Assembly: GCF_014199325.1 (NCBI RefSeq)
Contig: NZ_JACIJJ010000008.1
Location: 1-60,897 of the forward strand
Length of the DNA: 60,897 nt
Direction: 5' to 3'
From: Sphingomonas yantingensis
GTDB lineage: Bacteria; Pseudomonadota; Alphaproteobacteria; Sphingomonadales; Sphingomonadaceae
In this document: piece after piece, positions 33,977 to 43,652 of the stretch
Position numbering within the stretch: the stretch's first letter is position 1
Layout: every line of letters begins with the position of its first letter
Translations under genes and position numbers: made by a program
The notes under the pieces: model-generated
The model's input: the letters and a program-made list of their open reading frames with translations, nothing else
What the model was told of the DNA's origin: nothing
Database searches by the model: none

Positions 33977-35503
33977 CTATCGGGCGCGCGCCAGGTTGGC
34001 GAGCGGGCCGGGTTCGATGACGCTGGCATCGCCGATCGTCGCGTGGTGCAGGACCAGTTCGTCGCCGCCCCTTGCCCGCATGATGAGCTCGATCAGGCTG
34101 AAGTCGCCGTAATTCACGGGCACGTCGACCTTTATATAGGTCTGGACCTCCCGCGTTGCGGGCAGCGTGCCGATCAGGCGCCAGGGCTGGCGCGACATCG
34201 CCCCGCTGGTCGCCTTGAGCTCGACGGGCGCGGTCGCGCTGTAGACGATGACGATATACGCCGCCGCCCCGGTCCGGCTCGCCTGCACGTCGCCGAGCGT
34301 GCCCGCGACGCCGACCAGCGGATTGGCGCCGGTGGGGGCGAGACAGCGCACGCGCCGCGCGTCGCCCACCGCCCGGTCCTCCGCCCGGCAGTCGAACTGC
34401 GTCGCCTGCCACGCCCGCCCCAGCGTCGGGGCGAACACGCGCATCGGCATGGTGCCGAGGACGTTGCCGCGCAGCACCGGATTGCCGCCCAGCTTGAGCT
34501 GCATGTCGACGTCGCGAAAGACGACGCTGCCCGCCCCGTTCCCGCCGGCGCCGGCAAGCCGGTCGAGCGGGCCGCTCCCCTGCCCTCGGATGGCGGTGCC
34601 GTCGATCGTGACGGTGCCGCCCGCGGCGCGGATGCCCGCCCCGTCCCGCCCGTGCCCGACGAAGAGCGCGCCGCCGCGCACCGTGACCCGGCCCGCATTC
34701 TCGAGGACGTCGCCGCCGATATCCTCGCCGAGATAACAGGTGTCGAAGGTCGCCGACGCGCCGGGCGCGACGCGGACGCCGATCCCGGCCCCGAACTCGA
34801 CATCGCAGCCGAGGAACAGGAGCGCGTCGTTGCCGTCCTCGGCCGTGCCCTGCGCCCCGATGTCAAGATGGACCTCCCGCGCGTCGGTGATGCTGCATCC
34901 CTGCCACTGGCTGCTGTGATTGGCGCCGCCGAGCCGCCATCCGATGCGCGTCTGGCGGATCTGGCAGTTCGCGCGCCGCCCGAGCCAGGTGTCGCGTTCG
35001 TCGATCCCGGTGTCGCACGCGGTCACGCGCACGGTGTCGATCACGGTGCGGTGCCGGTAGCGAAGGCAAAGGCCGGTCTGCGTGCTGCCGCTGCCGTCGA
35101 GCGAGAGGCCGAACAGGAACAGGGGGCTGTCGATCCGCTCCACCCGGTCCTCGGCATCGATCAGCCGGGCGAGGCGCGCGCCCGCCTTCACCACGGTGTT
35201 GCCGACCGGATCGCCGACGATCGCGACGTGGCGTCCCTTGAGGTCGAGCGGGCGATCGATCCGCGCGGTGCCGGGGGGCAGGATCAGCGGGCGCTTCTGC
35301 CGCGCGGCCTCGTCGATCGCCCGCTGGAGCGGCGCACTCTCGTCGGCGCGGCCGTCGAAGCGCAGGCCCAGCTCGCGCGCGGACAGCCCGGTCGCGCGCA
35401 GCTGCGTCGCCACGTCGCCCGCGGTCAGCATGGCGGGCGATACCGCCGCCGCCCCCCCGGCCATTCTCAGCAGATCGCGTCGGTCCCAGCCCCGTGGTTT
35501 CAA
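33977..35503 (-). CDS. Secreted right-handed beta-helix protein (pectate-lyase-like fold), Tat-type signal
   Basis: 508 residues from TTG at 35503, chosen for GAGG 7 nt upstream; ATG at 35581 would add an odd basic leader. The N-terminus WDRRDLLRMAGGAAAVSPAML resembles a Tat signal. LGLRFDGRADESAPLQRAID is the entry motif of pectate-lyase-fold proteins, and the middle is a beta-helix with short strands (CQIRQTRIGWRLGG, HLDIGAQGT, GGALFVGHG). It may cut, epimerise or bind the exopolysaccharide, as such proteins in EPS clusters often do. The substrate is unknown. Confidence 0.8.
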   Translation of the reverse strand: MKPRGWDRRDLLRMAGGAAAVSPAMLTAGDVATQLRATGLSARELGLRFDGRADESAPLQRAIDEAARQKRPLILPPGTARIDRPLDLKGRHVAIVGDPVGNTVVKAGARLARLIDAEDRVERIDSPLFLFGLSLDGSGSTQTGLCLRYRHRTVIDTVRVTACDTGIDERDTWLGRRANCQIRQTRIGWRLGGANHSSQWQGCSITDAREVHLDIGAQGTAEDGNDALLFLGCDVEFGAGIGVRVAPGASATFDTCYLGEDIGGDVLENAGRVTVRGGALFVGHGRDGAGIRAAGGTVTIDGTAIRGQGSGPLDRLAGAGGNGAGSVVFRDVDMQLKLGGNPVLRGNVLGTMPMRVFAPTLGRAWQATQFDCRAEDRAVGDARRVRCLAPTGANPLVGVAGTLGDVQASRTGAAAYIVIVYSATAPVELKATSGAMSRQPWRLIGTLPATREVQTYIKVDVPVNYGDFSLIELIMRARGGDELVLHHATIGDASVIEPGPLANLARAR

Positions 35504-35653
35504 CTTGTCGCCTCTCGATGTGATTGCGACCGCATTAGCGCTTGATCGGCGCAGACGTTGCAATCCCCAGGGTCGCTTCATAGGAGGACGGCACCATTCC
35601 AGCCCGCGCTGATCGAGGACGGGCACGCATCCCTTCGACGAGGCGATTTATCC

Positions 35654-36796
35654 ATGCCCGAGCAACTTCGCGTCCTGCAACTCGCCAAGCATTTCGCGCC
35701 GGATACCGGCGGCATCGAGACGGTGACGCTGAACATCAGCGAAGTGCTCTTGCGCTTCGGGATCCGCGCCGACGTGCTGTGCACCGAGGTGAAGGGCCCC
35801 TATGCCGAGACGGCGCGCGACTATGACGTCCTGCGCTGCCGCTCCGACCTTGCCATCGGGAACAAGCGGCTGTCGTGGGAATATGTGACGCGGGGCCGCG
35901 CGCTGGAGGCCGAATATGACTGCGCGCTGGTCCATCTTCCCAACCCGCTGGCGATGCTGGCCGCGGCCGCCTGGCGCAAGCCGGTCATCTTGATCTGGCA
36001 TGCCGATATCCCGCAGACGCCGATCCGCCTGGCCAGCGCGCCGCTCGACCGCTGGATGATCCGCAAGGCGGCGGCGATCATCAGCCCGACCCCCGTCCAT
36101 ACCGGCGCCTCGCACTATGCAACGGCGATCGCGCGGCGCGGGAGCACGGTCATCCCCTACCCGTTCGACCGTTCGCTGATGGCGGCGCCGACCGGGCAGA
36201 GCGACTTTGCGCGGCGGCTCGACACGTTCGCGGCGGGCCGGTCGCTGGCCGTCGCGGTCGGCCGCCTCGTCCCCTACAAGGGCTTCGACATGCTGATCGA
36301 GGCCGCCCGCGGGTTCGGCGACGACCTGTGCGCGCTGATCGTCGGCAACGGCCCGCTCCGGCAGGCGCTGGCCGACAAGATCGCGGCCGAGGGCGTGGGC
36401 GACCGGATCATGATGGCCGGCGGCCTCTCGGACGACGAGCTGGCCGACGCGCTCGGCCGGGCGCGCATGGGCTGCATGCCGTCGGTGACCGCCGCGGAGA
36501 TGTACGGCATGGCCCAGGTCGAGAGCATGGCCGCCGGACTGCCGATGGTGTCGACGGACATCCCGCGCTCGGGCGTGCCGTTCGTCAACCGGCATGACGA
36601 AACCGGCCTCGTCGTGCCCCCCGCCGACCCGGCCGCGCTGGCGGCGGCGATGCGCCGCCTGGCCGAGGACAATGCGCTCTGGCAGCGGCTGCGCGAGGGT
36701 GCGCTGCGCAGCGTCGCCGAGGAGCATGACGTCGACCGGGTGGGCGAGCGCTATGCCCGGCTGATCCGCGAGGTCGTGGGCCGCGGTCAGGCCTGA
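35654..36796 (+). CDS. Glycosyltransferase, GT4 family
   Basis: 380 residues from ATG at 35654. GT-B fold: N-terminal LRVLQLAKHFAPDTGGIETV (donor-acceptor loop), C-terminal VGRLVPYKGFDMLIEAARG, IVGNGPLR, and the EX7E-like nucleotide-sugar site VTAAEMYGMAQVESMAAGLPMV. Retaining GT4 enzymes add one sugar to the lipid-linked repeat unit. It is convergent with the GT2 gene, only 7 bp apart. Confidence 0.92.
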   Translation: MPEQLRVLQLAKHFAPDTGGIETVTLNISEVLLRFGIRADVLCTEVKGPYAETARDYDVLRCRSDLAIGNKRLSWEYVTRGRALEAEYDCALVHLPNPLAMLAAAAWRKPVILIWHADIPQTPIRLASAPLDRWMIRKAAAIISPTPVHTGASHYATAIARRGSTVIPYPFDRSLMAAPTGQSDFARRLDTFAAGRSLAVAVGRLVPYKGFDMLIEAARGFGDDLCALIVGNGPLRQALADKIAAEGVGDRIMMAGGLSDDELADALGRARMGCMPSVTAAEMYGMAQVESMAAGLPMVSTDIPRSGVPFVNRHDETGLVVPPADPAALAAAMRRLAEDNALWQRLREGALRSVAEEHDVDRVGERYARLIREVVGRGQA

Positions 36797-36803
36797 CGGT
36801 GCG

Positions 36804-37952
36804 TCAGGCGCCCGCCTTGCCAAGCAACTCGTTCGCCAGGCGGCCGGCGCCGGCGACATCCGTAACCCCTTGAGCAGCCGCGTCGATACGCCGGTAGCTT
36901 TCGCGCAGCCGACGCACCCGCAGCAAGGTACGGTCGATCCCGCGAGCGAAGGCTTGTCCACGCGTCGGCGCAGTAGGGACATTGAGCTTGAGACCGTGTT
37001 GCTGCACCATCTGCGCAACGGCATTGCGCACCGCCGCGTAATTCTCGGGCGCTACGTCGCGAAGTGCCACACGGCATAGCCGATTGGCGTCGAAATCGAT
37101 CGCGCCCAATCGCGGCACACGGTCGCGCGCCTGAAGGAACGCCTCAGCCACGACGAGCGGAATGGATTTGGGACAATAGACCACATCCGTATGCGTCGGC
37201 AAATCGTTCTCGGCGAGGTAGCGGTTGGCCTCGCTGCTGTCGCCCGTCGTGACGTTCGACCCGCCGTTGCTACGACCTGAAAGGCCCGCGATCGCAAACG
37301 GCCGGCGTGCATACACGTAACGCTCGAGAATGCCCGCATTTGCGAAACCTGAATAGGAATCGGGCGTGATCGAGGCATAGTAAGCGCCGCCCGCGGCGAC
37401 CGCATCGATCACCGACTTGGCGATGAAACCGGTATAGGTGCTCGGCAAGAAGGCATAGCCGCGCCGGAACGCCATGACATCGCGGGCTGCCGAAAGACCC
37501 GAAACATGGTGATAGCCACGGCCCAGCGGCATGATCAGTCGATTTGCATAATTCGGGTAAAGGCTCGAAGGCCAATGATAGACCGCATGGGCGGAGTTGA
37601 CCGCTCTCGTGCCGGTTTCCCGGATGATGCCTGCGGCCTGCGCCGCGCCGTCCAGGATCAGTCCGTCGTCGTCGCCAATGTGCATGACATAGGCATCGTG
37701 ATCCTCGACCAGCGACAGGCTGAACTCGAAATTGCCCGTCATGCTCAGGCGGCGCGGTGTGCGGACGTAGCGCAATCGCGGATCGTCGAACCCCGCCACC
37801 ACCGCTGCGGTATCGTCATCGCTGCAATTGTCGCTGACCACGATGCGCAGATCGGCGTAATCCTGCGCGAGGCACGAGCGGATCGTACTGCCCAGTGTCT
37901 GACAGCGATCGCGCGTCGGGATGAGCACCGTCAGGCGGGGTCCGGTCGACAT
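36804..37952 (-). CDS. Glycosyltransferase, GT2 family
   Basis: 382 residues from ATG at 37952. The N-terminal GT-A domain starts RLTVLIPTRDRCQTL, with LRIVVSDNCSDDDT and HIGDDDGLI carrying the metal-binding acidic motif. The remainder (about 230-382) is not a known domain to me and includes a basic helical end (TLLRVRRLRESYRR). Inverting GT2 enzymes act on the cytoplasmic face. It lies 24 bp downstream of the flippase gene, in the same minus-strand series. Confidence 0.9.
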   Translation of the reverse strand: MSTGPRLTVLIPTRDRCQTLGSTIRSCLAQDYADLRIVVSDNCSDDDTAAVVAGFDDPRLRYVRTPRRLSMTGNFEFSLSLVEDHDAYVMHIGDDDGLILDGAAQAAGIIRETGTRAVNSAHAVYHWPSSLYPNYANRLIMPLGRGYHHVSGLSAARDVMAFRRGYAFLPSTYTGFIAKSVIDAVAAGGAYYASITPDSYSGFANAGILERYVYARRPFAIAGLSGRSNGGSNVTTGDSSEANRYLAENDLPTHTDVVYCPKSIPLVVAEAFLQARDRVPRLGAIDFDANRLCRVALRDVAPENYAAVRNAVAQMVQQHGLKLNVPTAPTRGQAFARGIDRTLLRVRRLRESYRRIDAAAQGVTDVAGAGRLANELLGKAGA

Positions 37953-37976
37953 GATTGGCTTCTCCTATGGCGATGC

Positions 37977-39518
37977 TCACGCCGCTCGTTTTCGCGCGAT
38001 CAGCTCGGCGATGCGCCCCCGGGCAAGCGACGATGCAAGAACGCCCGCTGCGAGCGTGATCACGCACGCGAGCGCGAGCGCGATCACGCGGATTGAAAGC
38101 GGCATCGCTGCGGGGAAAGCAAGTCGACACAGGCCTGCAATCAGAAAAGACGCGCTGACGGGAACCAGCACGTCATGGAGGTACCAGGATCGCATTTCGG
38201 TTCGAAGCAGGCGGCGATGCATGATCTGGATCGTTATCATCAACGCGAGAAGATTGAGCCCGACCCATGTGAAGGCCGCTCCGATCATCCCGGAACGGGG
38301 CACCACGAGCAGCAATGTCGGAAAAACGATCAGAACGCTGAGGGCGTTCATCCGCATGGCAAGCCCCGACCATCCCGCGGCAAGTTGCAGCATGTACGGC
38401 AAGTACATGAAACAATGGAGCAGCGTGCCGAAGGCCAGCAACGACAGGATCGGCGCGGCGGTGGTTGCAAGCGCCGGATTTCCGGTCCACATGTCCAGCA
38501 CCGGCTGCGCAAACAGGATCAGGATCGCCGCGGGCGGCGCGATCGTCGCTGCCACGATCTGCGAGCCCTGATGATACGTCGCGGCCAACTGTTTCTGATC
38601 GCCGGCGATCCGGCTCGTCAGCATCGGATAATAGGATTGCGCGACCGGAGCCACGAGCTGGTAGAGCCCGGCGGCGATGGCGGTCGCCAGTGCATAGGCG
38701 CTGAATTGATCGAGCGGTATAAGCTTCACCAGCAGGATCTTGTCAGCCTGCGTTAGAAACACGGCGAGCGCTGTCGCGCCGAGCACGCCGCCCGCAAACC
38801 CACGCAGCGATCGCACGATCGCCGGATCGAACCGTGCTTTGCCCGATTGCCGGGGCAGGCTGGCGTGGACACAGAAGGCGAACGCAAGCACGGAGAACGC
38901 CGAAACACCCGCCTGCCATGCAAAGAACATCTGCGGCGTCGCTGACACAAACGCGAGCGGAACGATGACGCCGCCGGCGCGCAGCGATACGGTGAAGATC
39001 GACAGCATGTTGAGAAGGACATGCCGTTGCAAGCCTAGCAGCGCCCCGCGCTGTACCCCTTCGACGATCCTGAGGGCGGCGACGAGGATCATCAGGAACA
39101 ACGACTGGACGATGGTCGCGTTCGACAGCGCGCGCGCGCCGATCCAATATCGTGCGAGCAAGGGAGCCAGCAGGAGGCCGGCCAGACTTATGGCGACCAG
39201 CACGATCACGCACAGCGTGTTAGCCGTTCGCACCAGATCGCGCGCGTGGCGGACCGAATGACCACCGGCCTGGAAGATCGCCAGTTCCCGGTTCAGTGTC
39301 GGCGTGAGACCCGCATCGAGCAGGCTGGACGCCGATAGGATGATGGCGAACACCCCGATCAGCCCGAAGGATTCGATCCCGAGATAGTGGATATAGGCGG
39401 GTATGAAGATGACATTCGCTGCCGCCGTCCATCCCTGACCCAGATAATTGGCGATGAGATTGACGCGCAGTCCGGTTGCGGCGCCGAACAACCTTTTAAA
39501 GGTGGTAATAGCGCGCAC
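37977..39518 (-). CDS. Repeat-unit flippase (Wzx-like, MOP superfamily)
   Basis: About 513 residues; start placed at GTG 39518, inside the end of the upstream acyltransferase gene. There are 12-14 hydrophobic segments with the Wzx pattern: an N-terminal NLIANYLGQGWTAAANVIFI, then FGLIGVFAIILSASSLLDAGLTPTLNRELA, and a membrane-charged middle with QADKILLVKLIPLDQF. It moves the lipid-linked repeat unit to the periplasmic side for polymerisation. Confidence 0.9.
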   Translation of the reverse strand: MRAITTFKRLFGAATGLRVNLIANYLGQGWTAAANVIFIPAYIHYLGIESFGLIGVFAIILSASSLLDAGLTPTLNRELAIFQAGGHSVRHARDLVRTANTLCVIVLVAISLAGLLLAPLLARYWIGARALSNATIVQSLFLMILVAALRIVEGVQRGALLGLQRHVLLNMLSIFTVSLRAGGVIVPLAFVSATPQMFFAWQAGVSAFSVLAFAFCVHASLPRQSGKARFDPAIVRSLRGFAGGVLGATALAVFLTQADKILLVKLIPLDQFSAYALATAIAAGLYQLVAPVAQSYYPMLTSRIAGDQKQLAATYHQGSQIVAATIAPPAAILILFAQPVLDMWTGNPALATTAAPILSLLAFGTLLHCFMYLPYMLQLAAGWSGLAMRMNALSVLIVFPTLLLVVPRSGMIGAAFTWVGLNLLALMITIQIMHRRLLRTEMRSWYLHDVLVPVSASFLIAGLCRLAFPAAMPLSIRVIALALACVITLAAGVLASSLARGRIAELIARKRAA

Positions 39519-40119
39519 TGAACCGTTCCGTGATGTGCTTGAAGACAAGGCGCCCATCCTGCCCGGCAAAGACGATGCAGTTGCCCGGCGTGTCCTTGTT
39601 GATGACCTGAACGCCGGCGGAAACGACCGTGTTCTCGCCGATCCGGCACCGCCCGATGATCGCGGCCCCCGGATAGACGACGACCCCCTCGCCCAGAACC
39701 GGGCGATCGTCGAGGATCCGACCTACGGTGCATCCTTGATGGAACACGCAGAAATCGCCGTAGTCGGCCTTTGCGAACACCATTCCGACGGTGTGTCCGA
39801 TCAGCAAGTGATCGGGCATGACGACGTCGAAGAACAGGTCGATCCCGTTCAATGCCTTGTTCAGCAAGAATACGTGCGTTGCCGCCTTCCGATCGTCGCG
39901 CAACGCGTAGGAGAGATAGTAAAGGAACGTCGCGTACTGACCCGAAACCAACGGATCAAAGCCGCGCTCCCCACCGATCTGACGTGATACGTTGCGCTGA
40001 ATACGCTCCAACGCCTGCTCCACCGCCAGTCGGGGCAGTACGATGGGGTTCGAGAACCCCGGAACGATCTGGGCGATCTGCCGCTCCACATACGCGTGGA
40101 GGCTCGCGGCGAGCGTCAT
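39496..40119 (-). CDS. Serine acetyltransferase-like hexapeptide acyltransferase
   Basis: 207 residues, ATG at 40119 overlapping the previous stop by 4 bp. The N-terminal ~100 residues are helical (ALERIQRNVSRQIGG) and the C-terminal half is a left-handed beta-helix with hexapeptide turns: FFDVVMPDHLLIGHTVGMVF, CVFHQGCTVG, VVVYPGAAIIGRCRIGENTVVSAGVQVINKD. This layout matches CysE-type enzymes, but in an EPS cluster it more probably O-acetylates a sugar. The gene end is shared with the flippase start. Confidence 0.85.
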   Translation of the reverse strand: MTLAASLHAYVERQIAQIVPGFSNPIVLPRLAVEQALERIQRNVSRQIGGERGFDPLVSGQYATFLYYLSYALRDDRKAATHVFLLNKALNGIDLFFDVVMPDHLLIGHTVGMVFAKADYGDFCVFHQGCTVGRILDDRPVLGEGVVVYPGAAIIGRCRIGENTVVSAGVQVINKDTPGNCIVFAGQDGRLVFKHITERFSARYYHL

Positions 40120-40766
40120 GCCGGCACGATCACTGTCTTCGGCCTCGCCGGGACGCCGACGACCACCGCCCCCGGGTTCACATCGCGTGTCACGACCGCA
40201 CCTGCGCCGACGACGGCACCGCGGCCGATCCGGACCCGCGGCAGGATGGTCGCGCCCGCGCCGACGAAGCTATCCGTTTCCACGACGACCTCTCCCGCCA
40301 ACGTCACGCCGGGCGCAAGGTGGACGCCGGACCCGATGCGGCAGTCGTGGTCGACGGTCGTACCCGTATTCACGATCACTGCCTCTCCGATCTGCGCACA
40401 GGCGCCCACGACACTGCCGGCAAGGATCTGGCTTCCGGCACCGACGGTCGCATCGTCGGCGACATATGCGGTGTCATGAACGGCGGTCAGGATATCGCAT
40501 CCGCGATCTGCCAGCACCTGCTGCAAACGGCGCCGTTCGGCGCCATGGCCACCGCCGATCGCCACCAGCCCCGCCGGCGGGGAGCAGCCGGTGTCGCGCA
40601 GCCACTCATCAAGGCCGTTCTCGTCCCGCCACAGCGCGATACCCGCAAAAGGCGCGGTCGCCACTGCTCGATCGATCACCCCGACAAGTTTCAGCGGGCG
40701 CCGGCGATACAATTCGGCCAGCACCTTTGCCTGGCCAGTCGCCCCCCAAAGGATGTAATCGCGCAC
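40116..40766 (-). CDS. Sugar N-acyltransferase, PglD/NeuD family
   Basis: 216 residues from GTG at 40766. A short Rossmann-like N-terminal domain (ILWGATGQAKVLAELYRR, VAIGGGHGAERRRL) binds the nucleotide sugar. The C-terminal beta-helix (VGAGSQILAGSVVGACAQIG, TTVDHDCRIGSGVHLAPG) carries His in VDHD, the catalytic position in PglD. Such enzymes acetylate the amine of a UDP/NDP-4-amino-6-deoxysugar. It follows the aminotransferase gene by 2 bp, a direct hint that it acylates that product. Confidence 0.88.
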   Translation of the reverse strand: MRDYILWGATGQAKVLAELYRRRPLKLVGVIDRAVATAPFAGIALWRDENGLDEWLRDTGCSPPAGLVAIGGGHGAERRRLQQVLADRGCDILTAVHDTAYVADDATVGAGSQILAGSVVGACAQIGEAVIVNTGTTVDHDCRIGSGVHLAPGVTLAGEVVVETDSFVGAGATILPRVRIGRGAVVGAGAVVTRDVNPGAVVVGVPARPKTVIVPA

Positions 40767-40768
40767 CG

Positions 40769-41869
40769 TTAGCCGATAGCCGACCGGATCAAGGCAGCGA
40801 CACGCTGCATCTCCTCCTCGGTCAGATCATGATAGGTCGGCAAATTGACCGCGCGCGGATAGAGCGAATAGCTGACCTTATTCTCGGGCTTGTCCTCGAA
40901 CATCGGCAACATGCTTACCGGCCAGAAGAAGACGCGGCCATCAATCTGGTTCGCCTTGAAAGCATCCAGCAGCGCGTCGCGATCGAACGCCACCCCCTCG
41001 TCGACAACGACGGTGGGCATCCAATAGCCGTTCACGCAACCTTCGGGCTCCGGGTTCATCCGGATCGGCAGGTCGGCCAGCAGGCGGCTGTACGTCTCGA
41101 AGACCCGGCGCTTGCCGGCAATCAGTTCGTCCGCACGCTGCAATTGGGCACAACCGATCGCCGCCTGAAGGTTCGACATCTTGTACTTGTAACCGATGAC
41201 GTCGGACCAGAACTGCTTGGTCTGGCTGGAGTCGCGACCATGCGCGTTGAGCGTGAGGACCTTCTGATAGAGATCGGGACGCGACGTGACAAACAGGCCG
41301 CCCTCCCCGGTCGTCAGCGTTTTCGTGCCATGAAATGAAAAGATGCCGAAATCGGCGACCGATCCGGCTCTTTGGCCATGATAGATCGAACCGAACGCCT
41401 CGGCGGCATCCTCGATCAGCAGAAGATCGTGCCGATCGGCGATCACCTTGAGCGCGTTCAGATCGGCGAGGTTGCCATAGAGGTGAACGGCGATGATCGC
41501 CTTCGTACGCGGGGTGATCGCGGCTTCCACCGCCGCCGGATCGATGCACCAAGTGTCCGGCAGCACGTCGACGAAGACGGGCGTTGCATTGAGATAGGTG
41601 ATCGGGGCGACGGAAGCGATCCAATTGGTGTCCGCGACGATGACCTCGTCGCCGGCACCGATCCCGGCAGCGGCCAGACCAAGATGGAGCGCGCCCGTGC
41701 AGCTCGACGTCGCGATCGCGTGAGGCACGCCGAGAAACGCCGCGAACTCACGCTCGAACCGCTCGATATAGGCATAACAGGCGCTACCCCACCCGTTGCG
41801 GGCGGCGTCGGTGGCGAACTCGACCTCGAGGTCCGTAATCGACGGCTTTGTGTATTGAATGCGGGTCAT
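40769..41869 (-). CDS. NDP-sugar aminotransferase, DegT/DnrJ/EryC1 family
   Basis: 366 residues from ATG at 41869, overlapping the C-methyltransferase stop as ATGA. PLP-binding features: TSSCTGALHLGL near the start, IEDAAEAFGS with Asp154, and SFHGTKTLTTGEGG with the Schiff-base Lys183. Because it keeps this Lys it should be a true aminotransferase, unlike RfbH/ColD dehydratases in which it is His. It probably aminates C4 of a 4-keto-6-deoxy NDP-sugar made by the genes upstream. Confidence 0.9.
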   Translation of the reverse strand: MTRIQYTKPSITDLEVEFATDAARNGWGSACYAYIERFEREFAAFLGVPHAIATSSCTGALHLGLAAAGIGAGDEVIVADTNWIASVAPITYLNATPVFVDVLPDTWCIDPAAVEAAITPRTKAIIAVHLYGNLADLNALKVIADRHDLLLIEDAAEAFGSIYHGQRAGSVADFGIFSFHGTKTLTTGEGGLFVTSRPDLYQKVLTLNAHGRDSSQTKQFWSDVIGYKYKMSNLQAAIGCAQLQRADELIAGKRRVFETYSRLLADLPIRMNPEPEGCVNGYWMPTVVVDEGVAFDRDALLDAFKANQIDGRVFFWPVSMLPMFEDKPENKVSYSLYPRAVNLPTYHDLTEEEMQRVAALIRSAIG

Positions 41870-43092
41870 AGCACGCGCAGCTCCGGAATCGCGGTCACGA
41901 ACTGCGCGCCCCATTCGCGGGCATAGTCGAGCTGCGCGACCACCTCGTCCCTGAGGTTCCAGGGCAGGATGAGGATGAGGTCGGGCCGCTCGCTTTGCAG
42001 CGCGTCCTCGCCGACGATCGGGATCCGGCTGCCGGGCATGAACTTGCCCGCCTTGGCCGGATTGCGGTCGACGACGAAGGAAACGAGGTCGCGCCGCACG
42101 CCCGCGAAGTTGAGGAAGGTGTTGCCCTTGGCCGCCGCGCCGTAAGCCGCCACCCGCTTGCCGTCGCGCTTGGCCTCGATCAGGAAGGAGACCAGCGCGT
42201 CCTTGAGCTGGTCGACGCGCGTCTGGAACCCGGCATAGAAATCCGCGGTGGCGACCCCCGCCTTCGTCTCGCGATCCAGGACCTCGGCGACGCCGGGGCA
42301 TGCCGCATGCGCCTTGGTGTCGCTGCGCTGCGCATAGACGCGCAGGCTGCCACCATGCGTTGGCAGCGTCTCGACATCGAACACGTCGAGGCCGTTGGCC
42401 GCGAAGATGCGCTGCACCGCGGTCAGCGAGAGGTAGGAATAATGCTCGTGATAGACGGTGTCGAACTGACCCTTCTCCACCAGCTCGAGCAGGTGCGGGA
42501 ATTCGAACGTCGCGACGCCGGCGGGCTTCAGCAGGCGGGCGAAACCGGCGACGAAATCGTTGATGTCAGGCACGTGGGCGAGGACGTTGTTCGCCGCGGT
42601 CAGGTCGGCGCTGCGCCCCTCGGCGACGAGCTGCTCGGCCAGCGCGACGCCGAAGAACTCCTCGACGACCTCGATCCCCTTCTCGCGCGCCGCCTCGGCG
42701 GTGCTGTGAGTGGGCTCGACGCCGAGCGCGCCGATGCCCGCGGCCTTCACATATTGCAGCAGATAGCCGTCATTGGCGGCGATCTCGACCACCAGCGAAT
42801 CCGCGCCCAGGCCGAAGCGCGCCTGCATCTGCTCGACATAGCGCTTCGAATGCTCGAGCCAGCTCGTCGAGAACGAGCTGAAATAGGCGTAATCCTCCGA
42901 AAAGAACTCTTCACGGTCGGCAAAGTCCTCGGTCTGGACCAGCCAACAGTTCGAGCAGACCGCCACGCGCAGCGGATAGTAGCGCTCGGGCCGGTCGAGA
43001 TTCTCCTGCGTTACATAGGAGTTGGACGGCGGGGAGGTCCCGAGGTCGACGAACGGGATATCGACCGTTGAATGACAATGGCGGCACTGCAT
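41866..43092 (-). CDS. NDP-sugar C-methyltransferase (TylCIII/NovU type)
   Basis: 408 residues from ATG at 43092. An N-terminal zinc site (Cys3, Cys6, Cys46, Cys49 in MQCRHCHS and AVCSNCW) is followed by a SAM-binding domain (VVEIAANDGYLLQYV, about 101-115). The conserved DTVYHEHYSYLSL active-site segment and a C-terminal domain (KRVAAYGAAAKGNTFLNF) complete the family layout. Members add methyl to carbon 3 or 5 of a 4-keto sugar, producing a branched-chain sugar. It overlaps the aminotransferase gene. Confidence 0.9.
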   Translation of the reverse strand: MQCRHCHSTVDIPFVDLGTSPPSNSYVTQENLDRPERYYPLRVAVCSNCWLVQTEDFADREEFFSEDYAYFSSFSTSWLEHSKRYVEQMQARFGLGADSLVVEIAANDGYLLQYVKAAGIGALGVEPTHSTAEAAREKGIEVVEEFFGVALAEQLVAEGRSADLTAANNVLAHVPDINDFVAGFARLLKPAGVATFEFPHLLELVEKGQFDTVYHEHYSYLSLTAVQRIFAANGLDVFDVETLPTHGGSLRVYAQRSDTKAHAACPGVAEVLDRETKAGVATADFYAGFQTRVDQLKDALVSFLIEAKRDGKRVAAYGAAAKGNTFLNFAGVRRDLVSFVVDRNPAKAGKFMPGSRIPIVGEDALQSERPDLILILPWNLRDEVVAQLDYAREWGAQFVTAIPELRVL

Positions 43093-43093
43093 C

Positions 43094-43645
43094 TCAATAA
43101 CCTGTCTGCTGATTCAAGCGAGGAAGGGCGGCGTCACGCGGCGACCGCGCCGCGACCGGCAGGGGCCAGTCGATGGCCAGGTCGGGGTCGAGCGCGTCGA
43201 GCCCGCCCTCCGCGTCTGGCGCATAGGCGACGGAATGAAGATAGATGAGCTCGCAATCGGGCTCGAGCGTCTGGAACCCGTGGGCGAAGCCGTCGGGAAT
43301 GAGCAGGCTGTTGCCCTTTCGTGCCGAAAGGACGGTGCCGAAGCATTGGCCATAGGTGGCCGATGCCCGGCGAAGGTCGACGGCCACGTCATACACCTCG
43401 CCCGTCAGGCAGCTCACATATTTCCACTCGCCATACGGGCGATGCTGGAAGTGCATGCCGCGAATGGTGCCGGGCGCTTGGGTGAGCGTGTGGTTCATCT
43501 GTGCGACGCCGCCAGGCCAACCGGCCCCGGCAAAGGCGGTGGCATCGAAGAACCGGCTGAAGAACCCGCGATGGTCCCCCTTGCGCAGCCGTTCGACTTC
43601 GAGAAGGCCGGCGAGCGGCGTCTGCATCAGAACGAGGTCGGCCAT
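43094..43645 (-). CDS. dTDP-4-dehydrorhamnose 3,5-epimerase-like protein (RmlC/RfbC family)
   Basis: 183 residues from ATG at 43645; the longer frame upstream overlaps the dehydratase and is not coding. RmlC cupin features: GDHRGFFSRFFDATAF, GTIRGMHFQHRPYGEWKYVSC with the catalytic His, GEVYDVAVDLRR, and SLLIPDGFAHGFQTLEPDCELIY. In this CDP-sugar context it probably epimerises or isomerises CDP-4-keto-6-deoxyglucose. It lies 7 bp after rfbG. Confidence 0.88.
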   Translation of the reverse strand: MADLVLMQTPLAGLLEVERLRKGDHRGFFSRFFDATAFAGAGWPGGVAQMNHTLTQAPGTIRGMHFQHRPYGEWKYVSCLTGEVYDVAVDLRRASATYGQCFGTVLSARKGNSLLIPDGFAHGFQTLEPDCELIYLHSVAYAPDAEGGLDALDPDLAIDWPLPVAARSPRDAALPRLNQQTGY

Positions 43646-43652
43646 GGCGGGA